From CAWUKT01 sp041565275 (GTDB taxonomy: Bacteria > Bacteroidota > Bacteroidia > J057 > JADKCL01): DNA of 25,989 nucleotides. The notes beneath the pieces were generated by a model. It searched no databases. It worked only from the letters and a program-made list of their open reading frames with translations, and had not been told where the DNA came from. Below, in pieces: positions 15,960 to 23,512 of the stretch (its first letter is position 1; the number at the start of each line of letters is the position of its first letter). The translations under genes were made by a program, and so were the position numbers. The stretch lies in NCBI GenBank assembly GCA_041565275.1, contig JBFGVE010000028.1:1-25989 (forward strand), written 5' to 3'.

Positions 15960-16949
15960 ATGATACAGATTGCAGGTATTGATGTTGGAGAGTTTCCGTT
16001 GTTGCTGGCACCTATGGAGGATGTTAGTGATCCACCTTTCCGTGCCATCTGCAAAGAATTGGGGGCGGACGTTGTTTACACTGAATTCATTTCGGTGGAA
16101 GGCTTGATCCGTAATGCAGAGAAGTCCGTGCAAAAGCTAGACATCTATGATGCAGAGCGCCCTGTAGGGATACAGATTTTTGGTGCAGACATTGACTCCA
16201 TGCGTTCCGCCACCAGATTTGTGGAACAGGCTGAACCTGAGTTTTTAGATATCAATTATGGGTGTCCTGTTAAGAAGGTCGCGTGCAAGGGAGCCGGTGC
16301 CGGGATCTTGCAGAATATCCCGAAGATGGAGCACATGACCCGCGAAATTGTTCAGAGTACTCACCTGCCGGTAACCGTTAAGACCCGTCTGGGCTGGGAC
16401 CACACCACGATCAAAATTATAGAAGTAGCCCTTCGTTTACAGGATGCCGGGATCAAAGCCTTGTCGATCCATGGCCGCACCAGGAAGCAGATGTACAAAG
16501 GAAAAGCTGACTGGACCCATATCCAACAGGTCAAAGAACATCCTGACATCGAGATCCCTATTTTTGGCAATGGAGATGTAAGCGGACCGGAAGTTGCCGC
16601 TGATTACCGGCAGCGGTTCGGTGTAGACGGAATTATGATCGGGCGAGCCGCCATTGGCAACCCTTGGGTTTTCCGTGATATCAAGCACTACTTCAAAACA
16701 GGTGATATCTTGCCTCCCGCTTCGCTCAAAGAGAGAGTTGAGGTGTGTCGAAGGCATTTCCTGACTGGAATCGAATGGAAGGGTATTCGACATGGTATTC
16801 ATGAGATGCGTCGCCACTACACAAATTATTTCAAGGGTCTACACAACTTCAAGCCCCTTCGCATGGTTCTGGTTACCTCTGAAGATGTTAACCAGATCCT
16901 TGATACGCTTGATGAAATCAAAGAACGCTACGCGCCTTTAACCGTTTGA
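15960..16949 (+). CDS. dusB: tRNA-dihydrouridine synthase, DusB type
   Basis: This FMN-dependent enzyme reduces uridines in the tRNA D-loop. The 329-residue protein starts MIQIAGIDVGEFPLLLAPMEDVSDPPF, has the catalytic Cys102 in INYGCPVKKV, the phosphate-binding GNGDV and the GRAAIGNPW loop, and a helical C-terminal tRNA-binding domain. I chose the ATG at 15960 because DusB proteins of this phylum begin one or two residues before this motif and because a -7 box ends at 15938. The ATG at 15939 (MSKIIRP) would add seven residues. The gene is transcribed divergently from the CPBP protease gene; an independent promoter follows it. Confidence 0.93.
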   Translation: MIQIAGIDVGEFPLLLAPMEDVSDPPFRAICKELGADVVYTEFISVEGLIRNAEKSVQKLDIYDAERPVGIQIFGADIDSMRSATRFVEQAEPEFLDINYGCPVKKVACKGAGAGILQNIPKMEHMTREIVQSTHLPVTVKTRLGWDHTTIKIIEVALRLQDAGIKALSIHGRTRKQMYKGKADWTHIQQVKEHPDIEIPIFGNGDVSGPEVAADYRQRFGVDGIMIGRAAIGNPWVFRDIKHYFKTGDILPPASLKERVEVCRRHFLTGIEWKGIRHGIHEMRRHYTNYFKGLHNFKPLRMVLVTSEDVNQILDTLDEIKERYAPLTV

Positions 16950-16960
16950 TCCGGATCGGA

Positions 16961-16990
16961 TTGATGATATCGGATTTAATGTTATTTTTG
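16961..16990 (+). promoter_or_regulatory. Canonical Bacteroidota promoter upstream of the TonB-C-like gene
   Basis: TTG at 16961-16963, exactly 19 bases, then TATTTTTG at 16983-16990 reproduce the -33/-7 consensus of this phylum (TTG-N19-TAnnTTTG). Initiation a few bases later leaves a leader of roughly 38 nt before the ATG at 17033. This is the best promoter in the window. Confidence 0.75.
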
Positions 16991-17032
16991 TAGCTTGAGT
17001 GAAGTGATACAATTAGAATTAATGATACCAAT

Positions 17033-18292
17033 ATGAGGATTCTCTCTTTTACACTTCTCATAGCTTGTTTGGGACTCAATACAACCCTGTTTGCACAGAT
17101 TGACCCTTCTGCTCTGACAGCTAGTCCGAAGACATTTATCTTCAGTGATCAAAAGCATACCGTTCCCAGCTATATTTACGCGACGTTGAAGGAAGAAACC
17201 AAGTGCTGCGGTAATGATGCCATCTACTTGGAGGTTAAATTCGGAACGGATGGGATCACCCATAGTGCAAAGACCTTGACCGGAAAGAACGAATGCTATA
17301 AAAAATCAGTCGTTGACATTATAAAGCGGGTTCGTTGGGATGCAACTGGTGTAAATGGTTCCAAGACCATCTATTTTGAGGTTAAACCGATCATTCCCTG
17401 TACCGGAGTTCCCCAGGAAAACCAGTATGTAGCTCTTAGTACCGGAGACGGTGCATCAGTGTCTACTACTCCGGATGATGAAAGCCCAATTGAAACAATT
17501 GAGGTTGGAGAGGAGGATGATTTTATTTCCGATCCTATCGAAGAGGTAGAAGAAGTCGTTGTCGATATTGACGAACCGATTGAAGAAATAACCGATGAAT
17601 TAGATTTAGGTGAAGAGATTGACGATGAAATGGTTGATGATGTCCCTGACGAAGTTGAGGAAACGATCGCTAAAGTCGAAGAAGCTGTTTCAGATAAGGA
17701 AGAGGTTCTTGAAGTCGAAGAATTCCTTTCAGACGGTGGTTCTGACGATGTCAGTTATAACAGTGGAAGCAGTAAACCTTTCAACTCTAACGACAAAGTT
17801 CCGACCAAAATTTCCAGTTCTACTCCAACTGTCAAGTACGAAGGCCCAGTAAAGATCCCACCACAGGCTGATATGAAATATGTGAGCAAGGGAGAGCGGA
17901 GTCCCGACCCTTCGCACAATACTACTTTCTTCAATGGACCTGGGTTCCGCTTTGAGAACCCCAAGTACCAAGAAGGTGAAGCTCAAATGGCTCTCCACAT
18001 TCGCCGGGAATTGCGCAAAGGCAAGTACTGCGGTTTGGCCCAAGCAGCATTCGAACTGACGGTTGATCCTTCCGGAAACGTAACTGATGTCCGTGTTCTC
18101 GCGGTCAACAATGAAAAGGTCAAAGATATGATCCCTGGGATCGTTAATACCATCAAGTTCAGACCCAGTAATTTGCCCGCTGGCACTCGCTCTGTGCATC
18201 AGTTCAAAACTGTTTTGGTTTGTGATGGTAGCACCAAGAAGATCAATCTTGACAAGGTTCCTGACATCATCAATCCTGTCGGGTATCCATGA
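17033..18292 (+). CDS. Secreted protein with two TonB-C-like domains around an acidic linker
   Basis: The 419-residue protein begins with a signal peptide (MRILSFTLLIACLGLNTTLFAQ). An N-terminal domain (about 50-125) has the strand pattern LEVKFGTDGITHSAKTLTG...VVDIIKRVRWDATG seen in TonB C-terminal domains. The middle (about 145-235) is a low-complexity Asp/Glu/Val stretch with repeated EEV and DE units. The C-terminal domain (about 325-405) again shows CGLAQAAFELTVDPSGNVTDVRVL and NTIKFRPSNLPAG. Cys pairs occur in both globular parts. Energy-transducing TonB is membrane-anchored and Pro-rich; this protein has neither feature, so it is more likely a free periplasmic or exported relative of unknown role. 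It has its own promoter and terminator. Confidence 0.7.
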   Translation: MRILSFTLLIACLGLNTTLFAQIDPSALTASPKTFIFSDQKHTVPSYIYATLKEETKCCGNDAIYLEVKFGTDGITHSAKTLTGKNECYKKSVVDIIKRVRWDATGVNGSKTIYFEVKPIIPCTGVPQENQYVALSTGDGASVSTTPDDESPIETIEVGEEDDFISDPIEEVEEVVVDIDEPIEEITDELDLGEEIDDEMVDDVPDEVEETIAKVEEAVSDKEEVLEVEEFLSDGGSDDVSYNSGSSKPFNSNDKVPTKISSSTPTVKYEGPVKIPPQADMKYVSKGERSPDPSHNTTFFNGPGFRFENPKYQEGEAQMALHIRRELRKGKYCGLAQAAFELTVDPSGNVTDVRVLAVNNEKVKDMIPGIVNTIKFRPSNLPAGTRSVHQFKTVLVCDGSTKKINLDKVPDIINPVGYP

Positions 18293-18316
18293 TCTCCACA
18301 CTTTGTGAAGATACCC

Positions 18317-18360
18317 AAAAAGGTAAGGGGTGGGATTTGCTTTCCACTCCTTACCTTTTT
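18317..18360 (+). terminator. Strong rho-independent terminator, probably bidirectional
   Basis: Arms 18317-18333 and 18344-18360 pair over 17 bp with one G-U, starting with five A and ending with five T, around a 10-nt loop. The A/T ends give a U tract in both directions. It closes the TonB-C-like transcript 24 nt after the stop. Confidence 0.85.
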
Positions 18361-18730
18361 CCAATGGTATCGGTAGTTTTAGTTCTTTTTTCTTTGAAAA
18401 GCATCTACCAGTTTTAAGAGGCATCCATAGGAAGAGGGTGATCTTCCCAGGTTTTTCCTAGAGGACTGACCTTATAGCAAGACCCCTCGAGAGAAATACA
18501 CGATTCAATGCCCAACAAGCCAAAACGGAACATCCAACTCATTTTCCACCAACAAATCTTCAGTCAAAGCCTTTAAGACAGACTCTATCCTATCGTGGTA
18601 CATACCGCTTCCAAGATTCCACAGGATTTGAACCAAACGTTTGTAATTCTTCAAACCTACTGAGTATAAGGTACTGGGTACATTGAACTCACCCGAATCG
18701 TACAGGCTAAGCTCCGGAGGCTAGATGGTG
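18361..18730. other. Intergenic region with possible decayed coding sequence
   Basis: No intact gene. The left half has no recognisable element. The right half contains the start-less - strand frame listed separately at 18505-18720. No promoter or repeat was recognised. Confidence 0.5.
18505..18720 (-). pseudogene. Possible gene remnant without start codon
   Basis: A - strand frame of 71 codons runs from an in-frame TAG at 18721-18723 to TGA at 18505-18507. It lacks an early ATG; the only one lies about 40 codons in. The peptide looks protein-like: SVGLKNYKRLVQILWNLG, then HDRIESVLKALTEDLLVENE, ending in a hydrophobic FWLVGH. Amphipathic helices seem likely, but I do not recognise a family. 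It may be the surviving end of a deleted gene, or chance. Confidence 0.25.
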
Positions 18731-20152
18731 CTATTTCACAATCAATTTTTTTCTCGTGTCTTTTACTTTTACGATGTATACCCCGCTCGCAAGGCCCTCC
18801 AATCTGAGGACAGTATTTCCTTTTACCCACTCGCTGCGAATTAATTCGCCTGTAAGGGAATACACCTCCAAATGCGTTGCTTCCTTATCTGATAATTCCA
18901 GTCGTACGCTGTTTTGCGCAGGATTCGGGTAGACTCTGAACGCGCCATTCCTGTTTTCGTCATGCATACCTGTGCCCGTTGTTTCCCCTGCAATTCGAAA
19001 TCCAAAGTGATCGTTTCCCCGATCTTCTTCATCCGAAAAGCGCATTGCCGATTGCAAGGTGGCTTCATGGTAATTCCATGATCCTCCCCTCCAACAGCGC
19101 AGCGTGGAACTCGCCTCTTCAATAAACGGATCAGTTACAGGGGTGGTGTCATAAGGTTCAACATAATTGTCGGCGATCCACTCCCATACATTTCCAGCCA
19201 AGTTATATAACCCGAAAGGATTGGCTGTTCCGCTAATTGAAGCACGCACATGGTGAGTGGCTACCAGCAGGCCTACTTGGTTCCAATTGGCATCCCACAC
19301 GTCGGTCCCATCGTGTACCCCATAAACATAGTTCTGTCCTCCTTTTGCGGCGTATTCCCACTGTGCCTCTGTGGGAAGGTCTTTGTTGTAATACATCGCA
19401 AACGCTTTCGCTCCCCACCACCGTACAAATGTTACGGGCCAATTCGCTACTTCCGTCTGCGTCGGTAGGTTCACAGCTGCAGCGGGATCGGCTTCTGTCC
19501 AGCCTTGCAACTCATTCGACAGGTTTTGTCCTGCGCCACTCCAATCGTCAAAGTCGTTTTTCAGGATTGTATCCAAGGTTCCTTGGGTCGCCCCATAGTC
19601 ATAATAGTCACAGAGATTATACCAGTGAAAATCACTGGTATCTTGTGGATTTTTTACATAGAACTGGCTGGTGCCAGTGTTGAAATCAATATAAGCGATG
19701 TTCAATGGGTTTTCAGGTTCTATCACTCCTGTAAAAGGGTTGTCATCTGCATCCCCATCGTCGTGGTCTTTCATTACTCTTGTGCCGTCGAGTGAGTATA
19801 AGGTCTTTCCATCATAAGCAGACGCACTGGTTCCTTGAATCAATCTTTTTCCATTGTCGGGCCCCGCGACGCCGACCACGATTTGAATTAATCCATCCGC
19901 ATAGGCTGCATTTAAAAACTCCACGTATTGCGCATTGGTGATCTCGGCCTCACTTAACGCGTAGGGACTCACCGTAACCTGATGTTCTGGAGCGGCAGCT
20001 TGCTGGGCTGGCGATCCCGTCAAACTATTGCTTCCCATGGTAAACGTTCCCCCTGGAATGTCTTTCATCAAGATGCCCGTAGGGACCGATTGGGAAAATG
20101 TATCTGAACACCACAGGAGGGCGCAAAGGATTAATGGTACTGCAGTCTTCAT
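18731..20152 (-). CDS. T9SS-secreted formylglycine-generating-enzyme-like (SUMF1) protein
   Basis: The 473-residue protein has a signal peptide (to about residue 21). The FGE-sulfatase fold is marked by IPGGTFTMGS (33-42), SEAEITNAQYVEFL, LPTEAQWEYAAKGG, FGLYNLAGNVWEW and RCWRGGSW...GFRIAG. An insertion of about 130 residues rich in Asp, Gly and Tyr (about 90-225) separates the first motif from the rest. The last 69 residues (FRVYPNPAQNSVRLEL to GVYIVKVKDTRKKLIVK) are a type A C-terminal sorting domain of the type IX secretion system, so the protein should be exported to the surface. True FGE enzymes end GFRCA and carry paired copper-binding cysteines; here the sequence is GFRIA, so a catalytic sulfatase-modifying role is unlikely. 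Confidence 0.85.
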   Translation of the reverse strand: MKTAVPLILCALLWCSDTFSQSVPTGILMKDIPGGTFTMGSNSLTGSPAQQAAAPEHQVTVSPYALSEAEITNAQYVEFLNAAYADGLIQIVVGVAGPDNGKRLIQGTSASAYDGKTLYSLDGTRVMKDHDDGDADDNPFTGVIEPENPLNIAYIDFNTGTSQFYVKNPQDTSDFHWYNLCDYYDYGATQGTLDTILKNDFDDWSGAGQNLSNELQGWTEADPAAAVNLPTQTEVANWPVTFVRWWGAKAFAMYYNKDLPTEAQWEYAAKGGQNYVYGVHDGTDVWDANWNQVGLLVATHHVRASISGTANPFGLYNLAGNVWEWIADNYVEPYDTTPVTDPFIEEASSTLRCWRGGSWNYHEATLQSAMRFSDEEDRGNDHFGFRIAGETTGTGMHDENRNGAFRVYPNPAQNSVRLELSDKEATHLEVYSLTGELIRSEWVKGNTVLRLEGLASGVYIVKVKDTRKKLIVK

Positions 20153-20257
20153 TCTAATTTTGATTTTTTAGGTTCATGCCCACATTGAATGATCCAGCGA
20201 CACCACACTTTCGGACGGCCCGGCTGAGTAGTATTACCTCTCCACTATGATGCAATA

Positions 20258-20866
20258 CTATTCTACTTTTGGATATGCACTGATCTCATCCAGCATTTTC
20301 CTAGACTTGTTATCTAATTTATAATCCAATACCAAAGTGCCAATTCGGCGGCCATATTTGATAGGGGCGGCATAGAGGAGCTCTTTGGCATTCACTTTCA
20401 GCAATGTGGGTTCATTGACTCTGCCAGGCAAGGAGGGTACGACATCCAATATCGACTGATTTTCATAGTCCTTGTCTGTACTGAGGTAAACATATCCCAT
20501 GGTGTCGACGATGCTGATCAGAGAAGCTTCGGTATTCTGAACCATATCTATGAAGAACAGATTGAGCCGTTGCTTGTTACCACTTGCCAATTCCGCAGCA
20601 CAAGCAAATGACAGGGCACGGCCGAGACAGACTGTAGCACTTTCTACTCTTTTTTCTACCAAATTGTCAACCTTTGCCACTTGGGACTGGTAGTTCTTCT
20701 CAAAATCTAATCTCAAATCTGAGATCTTGTTGTTCTGATAGAGGTAGATACTTGCATTGGACACCGCAATGACCAGCAACAGGATCAGTGTGACTCTGTT
20801 CTTCGCAAAGAATCCTTTGGACTTCTGATTGGCAGTAGGAGGAAGGTTAGTACTTTCTTGAGCCAT
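20258..20866 (-). CDS. Small membrane protein with cache-like periplasmic domain, linked to acs
   Basis: The 202-residue protein starts at the ATG at 20866 (MAQESTNLPP), 28 nt after the acs stop; longer starts would run into acs. A cytoplasmic tail of about 28 residues is followed by one membrane helix (RVTLILLLVIAVSNASIYLY) and a short coiled-coil-like stretch (KISDLRLDFEKNYQSQVAKV). The rest is periplasmic. SLISIVDTMGYVYLSTDKDYENQSILDVV and APIKYGRRIGTLVLDYKLD have the central-sheet pattern of single cache (PDC-type) sensor domains. There is no kinase, methyl-accepting, GGDEF or HAMP output domain. The ligand is unknown; cotranscription with acetyl-CoA synthetase suggests acetate or a related small acid, which is inference. 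Confidence 0.6.
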   Translation of the reverse strand: MAQESTNLPPTANQKSKGFFAKNRVTLILLLVIAVSNASIYLYQNNKISDLRLDFEKNYQSQVAKVDNLVEKRVESATVCLGRALSFACAAELASGNKQRLNLFFIDMVQNTEASLISIVDTMGYVYLSTDKDYENQSILDVVPSLPGRVNEPTLLKVNAKELLYAAPIKYGRRIGTLVLDYKLDNKSRKMLDEISAYPKVE

Positions 20867-20894
20867 TGTATTTTTTATTTTTTGGTTGGTGATA

Positions 20895-22793
20895 CTAAAG
20901 AAGGGCGCCGTCTCTGATATCTTCCACAATCTGAGGATCCAATAGCGTGGAAGTATCTCCGAGATTGTCAGCAGTTCCTTCGGCAATTTTACGCAAGATA
21001 CGGCGCATGATCTTACCACTTCTGGTTTTTGGCAGTCCTCGTACAAATTGGATTTTCTCCGGACGGGCAATTTTACCAATTTCTTCTACTACGGTTTCGG
21101 TGATCTGTGTCCGTAATTCGGCCTCGTCATTGCCGGAGGTGCCTGCGACCACATAGGCATATATGGACTGGCCTTTGATGGGATGAGGATAGCCGACCAC
21201 TGCGGATTCCACAACTTCTTTACTGTGGTTGATCGCATCTTCGATCTCTGCGGTACCGAGGCGGTGGCCTGAGACATTGATCACATCATCAACCCTTCCG
21301 ATCACCCGGATCATGCCGTTTTCATCTCTTTTGGCACCGTCACCTGTAAAGTAATACCCTTTGAAGGTAGAGAAATAAGTTGCTTTGCAGCGCTGGTGGT
21401 CACCATATGTAGTGCGGAGGATCGAAGGCCAGGGGTATTTGATGCAGAGAAAGCCCTCGGTATTGCTGTCAGTAACTTCATTGCCATCCTGATCAAGCAA
21501 TACTGGCTGGATGCCAGGCAGAGGCAAGCCTGCATAAGTGGGTTTCATGGGACTATGTCCTCCCAAGCCGGAAAGCATGATCCCCCCGGTTTCAGTTTGC
21601 CACCAGGTATCTACAATTGGACATTTCTCTTTTCCGATATGAGCGTGGTACCAGTTCCATGCCTCGGCATTGATCGGTTCTCCTACTGTTCCCAATAACT
21701 TCAAAGAATTAAGTCTGTGAGAGAGGGCGTGGTCAAGCGATTCTGCCATCAGCGCACGAATTGCGGTAGGAGCTGTGTAAAATTGATTGACTCCATGTTT
21801 ACCGACCACTTTCCAGAATCTGCCCGGATCCGGCCAAGTAGGCACTCCTTCGAACATCAGAGTAGTGGCCCCGGTCAATAAGGGGCCGTAGATGATATAG
21901 CTATGTCCGGTGATCCAGCCAATATCGGCGGTACACCAGTAGACGTCACCTTCATCGTATTGGAAGACGTTCTGGAAGGAATAGCCTGCGTAAACCATAT
22001 AGCCTCCGCAAGTATGAACGACTCCTTTAGGTTTTCCGGTTGAGCCCGAAGTGTAGAGGACGAAAAGCATGTCTTCCGAATCCATTTCTTCCGCTTCGCA
22101 AAAGCTGTCCACCTTAATGACCTCCTCGTGGTACCAAACATCGCGTCCTGCAACCATATTCGGTTCCCAACCCAAGTGCCGGACTACAACCACACTTTTA
22201 ACTGAATCGCAGGATTCCAGGGCTTCATCAACGACCCGCTTCGCGGGAATCTGCTTAGGTCCCCTGGCGATGCCGTCTGCTGTGATCACCATATTGCACG
22301 TGGCGTCGTTGATCCTGTCTGCCAGTGCATTGGCAGAGAACCCGGCAAATACCACTGAATGAATGGCTCCGATCCGTGCACATGCCAGGACCGCAAATGC
22401 CAGCTCCGGGACCATCGGCATATACAGGCAAATACGATCTCCCATTTTGGCACCGTTTCGTTTAAGAACATTGGCAAATCTGCAAACCTCCGCATGTAAC
22501 TCCCGGTAGGTATACTTTTTGACCTTGTCTTCAGGATCATTGGGTTCCCAGATCAAAGCAGTTTGATCACCACGGGATTCCAGGTGGCGATCCAGGCAAT
22601 TTTCAGTAATGTTGAGCCTACCCCCCTTGAACCATTCGACTTTTGGCTCGTCAAAATTCCACTCAAGGACCTGGTCCCATTTTCTTCGCCACTGATAATG
22701 ACCTGCAACCTTGGCCCAATAGCCGGCAGGATCTTCTACACTTTTCTGGTAAGCAGCTTTATACTCTGCAAAGGAATTGATTCTGAAACTCAT
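20895..22793 (-). CDS. acs: Acetyl-CoA synthetase (AMP-forming)
   Basis: Acs activates acetate to acetyl-CoA through acetyl-AMP. The 632-residue protein starts MSFRINSFAEYKAAY and has the ANL-superfamily motifs: the P-loop-like YTSGSTGKPKGVVHTCGGYM, the acyl/AMP-binding DTWWQTETGG, TGDGAKRDENG, GRVDDVINVSGHRLGTAEIE, and the C-terminal PKTRSGKIMRRILRKIA with the catalytic lysine that is the usual site of regulatory acetylation. Trp in DTWWQTETG and the early residues fit acetate rather than longer acids. The length is normal (about 630-650). The gene leads a unit with the cache-like membrane protein. No deacetylase gene is in the window. Confidence 0.96.
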   Translation of the reverse strand: MSFRINSFAEYKAAYQKSVEDPAGYWAKVAGHYQWRRKWDQVLEWNFDEPKVEWFKGGRLNITENCLDRHLESRGDQTALIWEPNDPEDKVKKYTYRELHAEVCRFANVLKRNGAKMGDRICLYMPMVPELAFAVLACARIGAIHSVVFAGFSANALADRINDATCNMVITADGIARGPKQIPAKRVVDEALESCDSVKSVVVVRHLGWEPNMVAGRDVWYHEEVIKVDSFCEAEEMDSEDMLFVLYTSGSTGKPKGVVHTCGGYMVYAGYSFQNVFQYDEGDVYWCTADIGWITGHSYIIYGPLLTGATTLMFEGVPTWPDPGRFWKVVGKHGVNQFYTAPTAIRALMAESLDHALSHRLNSLKLLGTVGEPINAEAWNWYHAHIGKEKCPIVDTWWQTETGGIMLSGLGGHSPMKPTYAGLPLPGIQPVLLDQDGNEVTDSNTEGFLCIKYPWPSILRTTYGDHQRCKATYFSTFKGYYFTGDGAKRDENGMIRVIGRVDDVINVSGHRLGTAEIEDAINHSKEVVESAVVGYPHPIKGQSIYAYVVAGTSGNDEAELRTQITETVVEEIGKIARPEKIQFVRGLPKTRSGKIMRRILRKIAEGTADNLGDTSTLLDPQIVEDIRDGALL

Positions 22794-23064
22794 AAGGTCA
22801 AGGTTCGGGTTAAATAAGCAAGCTCGTATTCTTCAGTAATATCTTAATTCTGAACAAGCAATTTAACAATTTTTCCTCTGCTCTCCTGTTCTCAAAAAGG
22901 AACAATAATTATCTCGTCTCGGGGGTCACAAATACTATGGTATGCATAGCGTTCCAGGATATCCGGCCAGAAGGACTCTGAAAAAATAATCGTTGGACAT
23001 AGGGGGTTTTCTTCTCGCTCCTGTCATGGTCGCAAATAGAAGGACACATACAATCATTTCGATC
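22794..23064. other. Divergent intergenic region between acs and the thioredoxin-ApbE operon
   Basis: The 271-bp region must contain promoters for both directions, but no exact TAnnTTTG box was found on either strand. The - strand has a near match around 22929-22937 (TAGTATTTG). No hairpin or gene was recognised. The reading frame of the downstream thioredoxin extends upstream to 22993 but has no signal-peptide logic there. Confidence 0.4.
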
Positions 23065-23511
23065 ATGAAAACAGCACACATCTTCTTCATCGTATTTATC
23101 TCTTTTTGTTTTTCGACCACGGTGATTGCCCAACAATATTTACACAATATTGAGCAAGCCACTGAGACCGCTCACGTTGAGGACAAAAATATTTTGTTGG
23201 TATTCACCGGATCTGACTGGTGCAAGCCTTGCATCCTACTCAAGCGGGACGTTTTCAGTACACCGGAGTTTCAGAAATACGCCACCGAAAATCTGGTCCT
23301 CTGCAATTTGGATTTCCCCTTCCAGAAAAGGAACAAGCCCTCAAAGGAAATCCAGGCGTACAATGATGAAAAAGCGGCCAAGTACAATCCCGAAGGACAA
23401 TTTCCTCGTGTGATCCTCCTTGACCGGGAAGGCAATGTCACCAAAGAATTTACCTATACCCCGGGCATGGCTCCCGCATCTTTTATCCGGCAAATCCAAA
23501 CTTCTATCTAA
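23065..23511 (+). CDS. Secreted thioredoxin-like protein with WCKPC motif
   Basis: The 148-residue protein begins at the ATG at 23065, where a signal peptide starts (MKTAHIFFIVFISFCFSTTVIAQQ); the frame's earlier ATGs would spoil it. The thioredoxin fold follows: FTGSDWCKPCILLKRDVF with Cys53 and Cys56, and FPRVILLDREGNV with the cis-proline. It should be a periplasmic thiol reductase or oxidase. It opens a four-gene operon: its TAA is one base before the ApbE ATG. Within that context a likely job is to keep the cysteines of the small lipoprotein encoded two genes downstream in the right redox state, which is inference. CXXC with Lys-Pro resembles the thioredoxin-7/DUF255-like branch rather than DsbA. 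Confidence 0.85.
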   Translation: MKTAHIFFIVFISFCFSTTVIAQQYLHNIEQATETAHVEDKNILLVFTGSDWCKPCILLKRDVFSTPEFQKYATENLVLCNLDFPFQKRNKPSKEIQAYNDEKAAKYNPEGQFPRVILLDREGNVTKEFTYTPGMAPASFIRQIQTSI

Positions 23512-23512
23512 A

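Noticed and set aside
17729..18424. A 231-codon - strand frame opposite the TonB-C-like gene
   Set aside because: It spans the terminator and is antisense to a gene with a promoter, signal peptide and domain patterns; no family resemblance.
20867..21079. Longer N-terminus for the cache-like protein
   Set aside because: It would overlap the conserved C-terminus of acs, and the extension has no membrane or family features.
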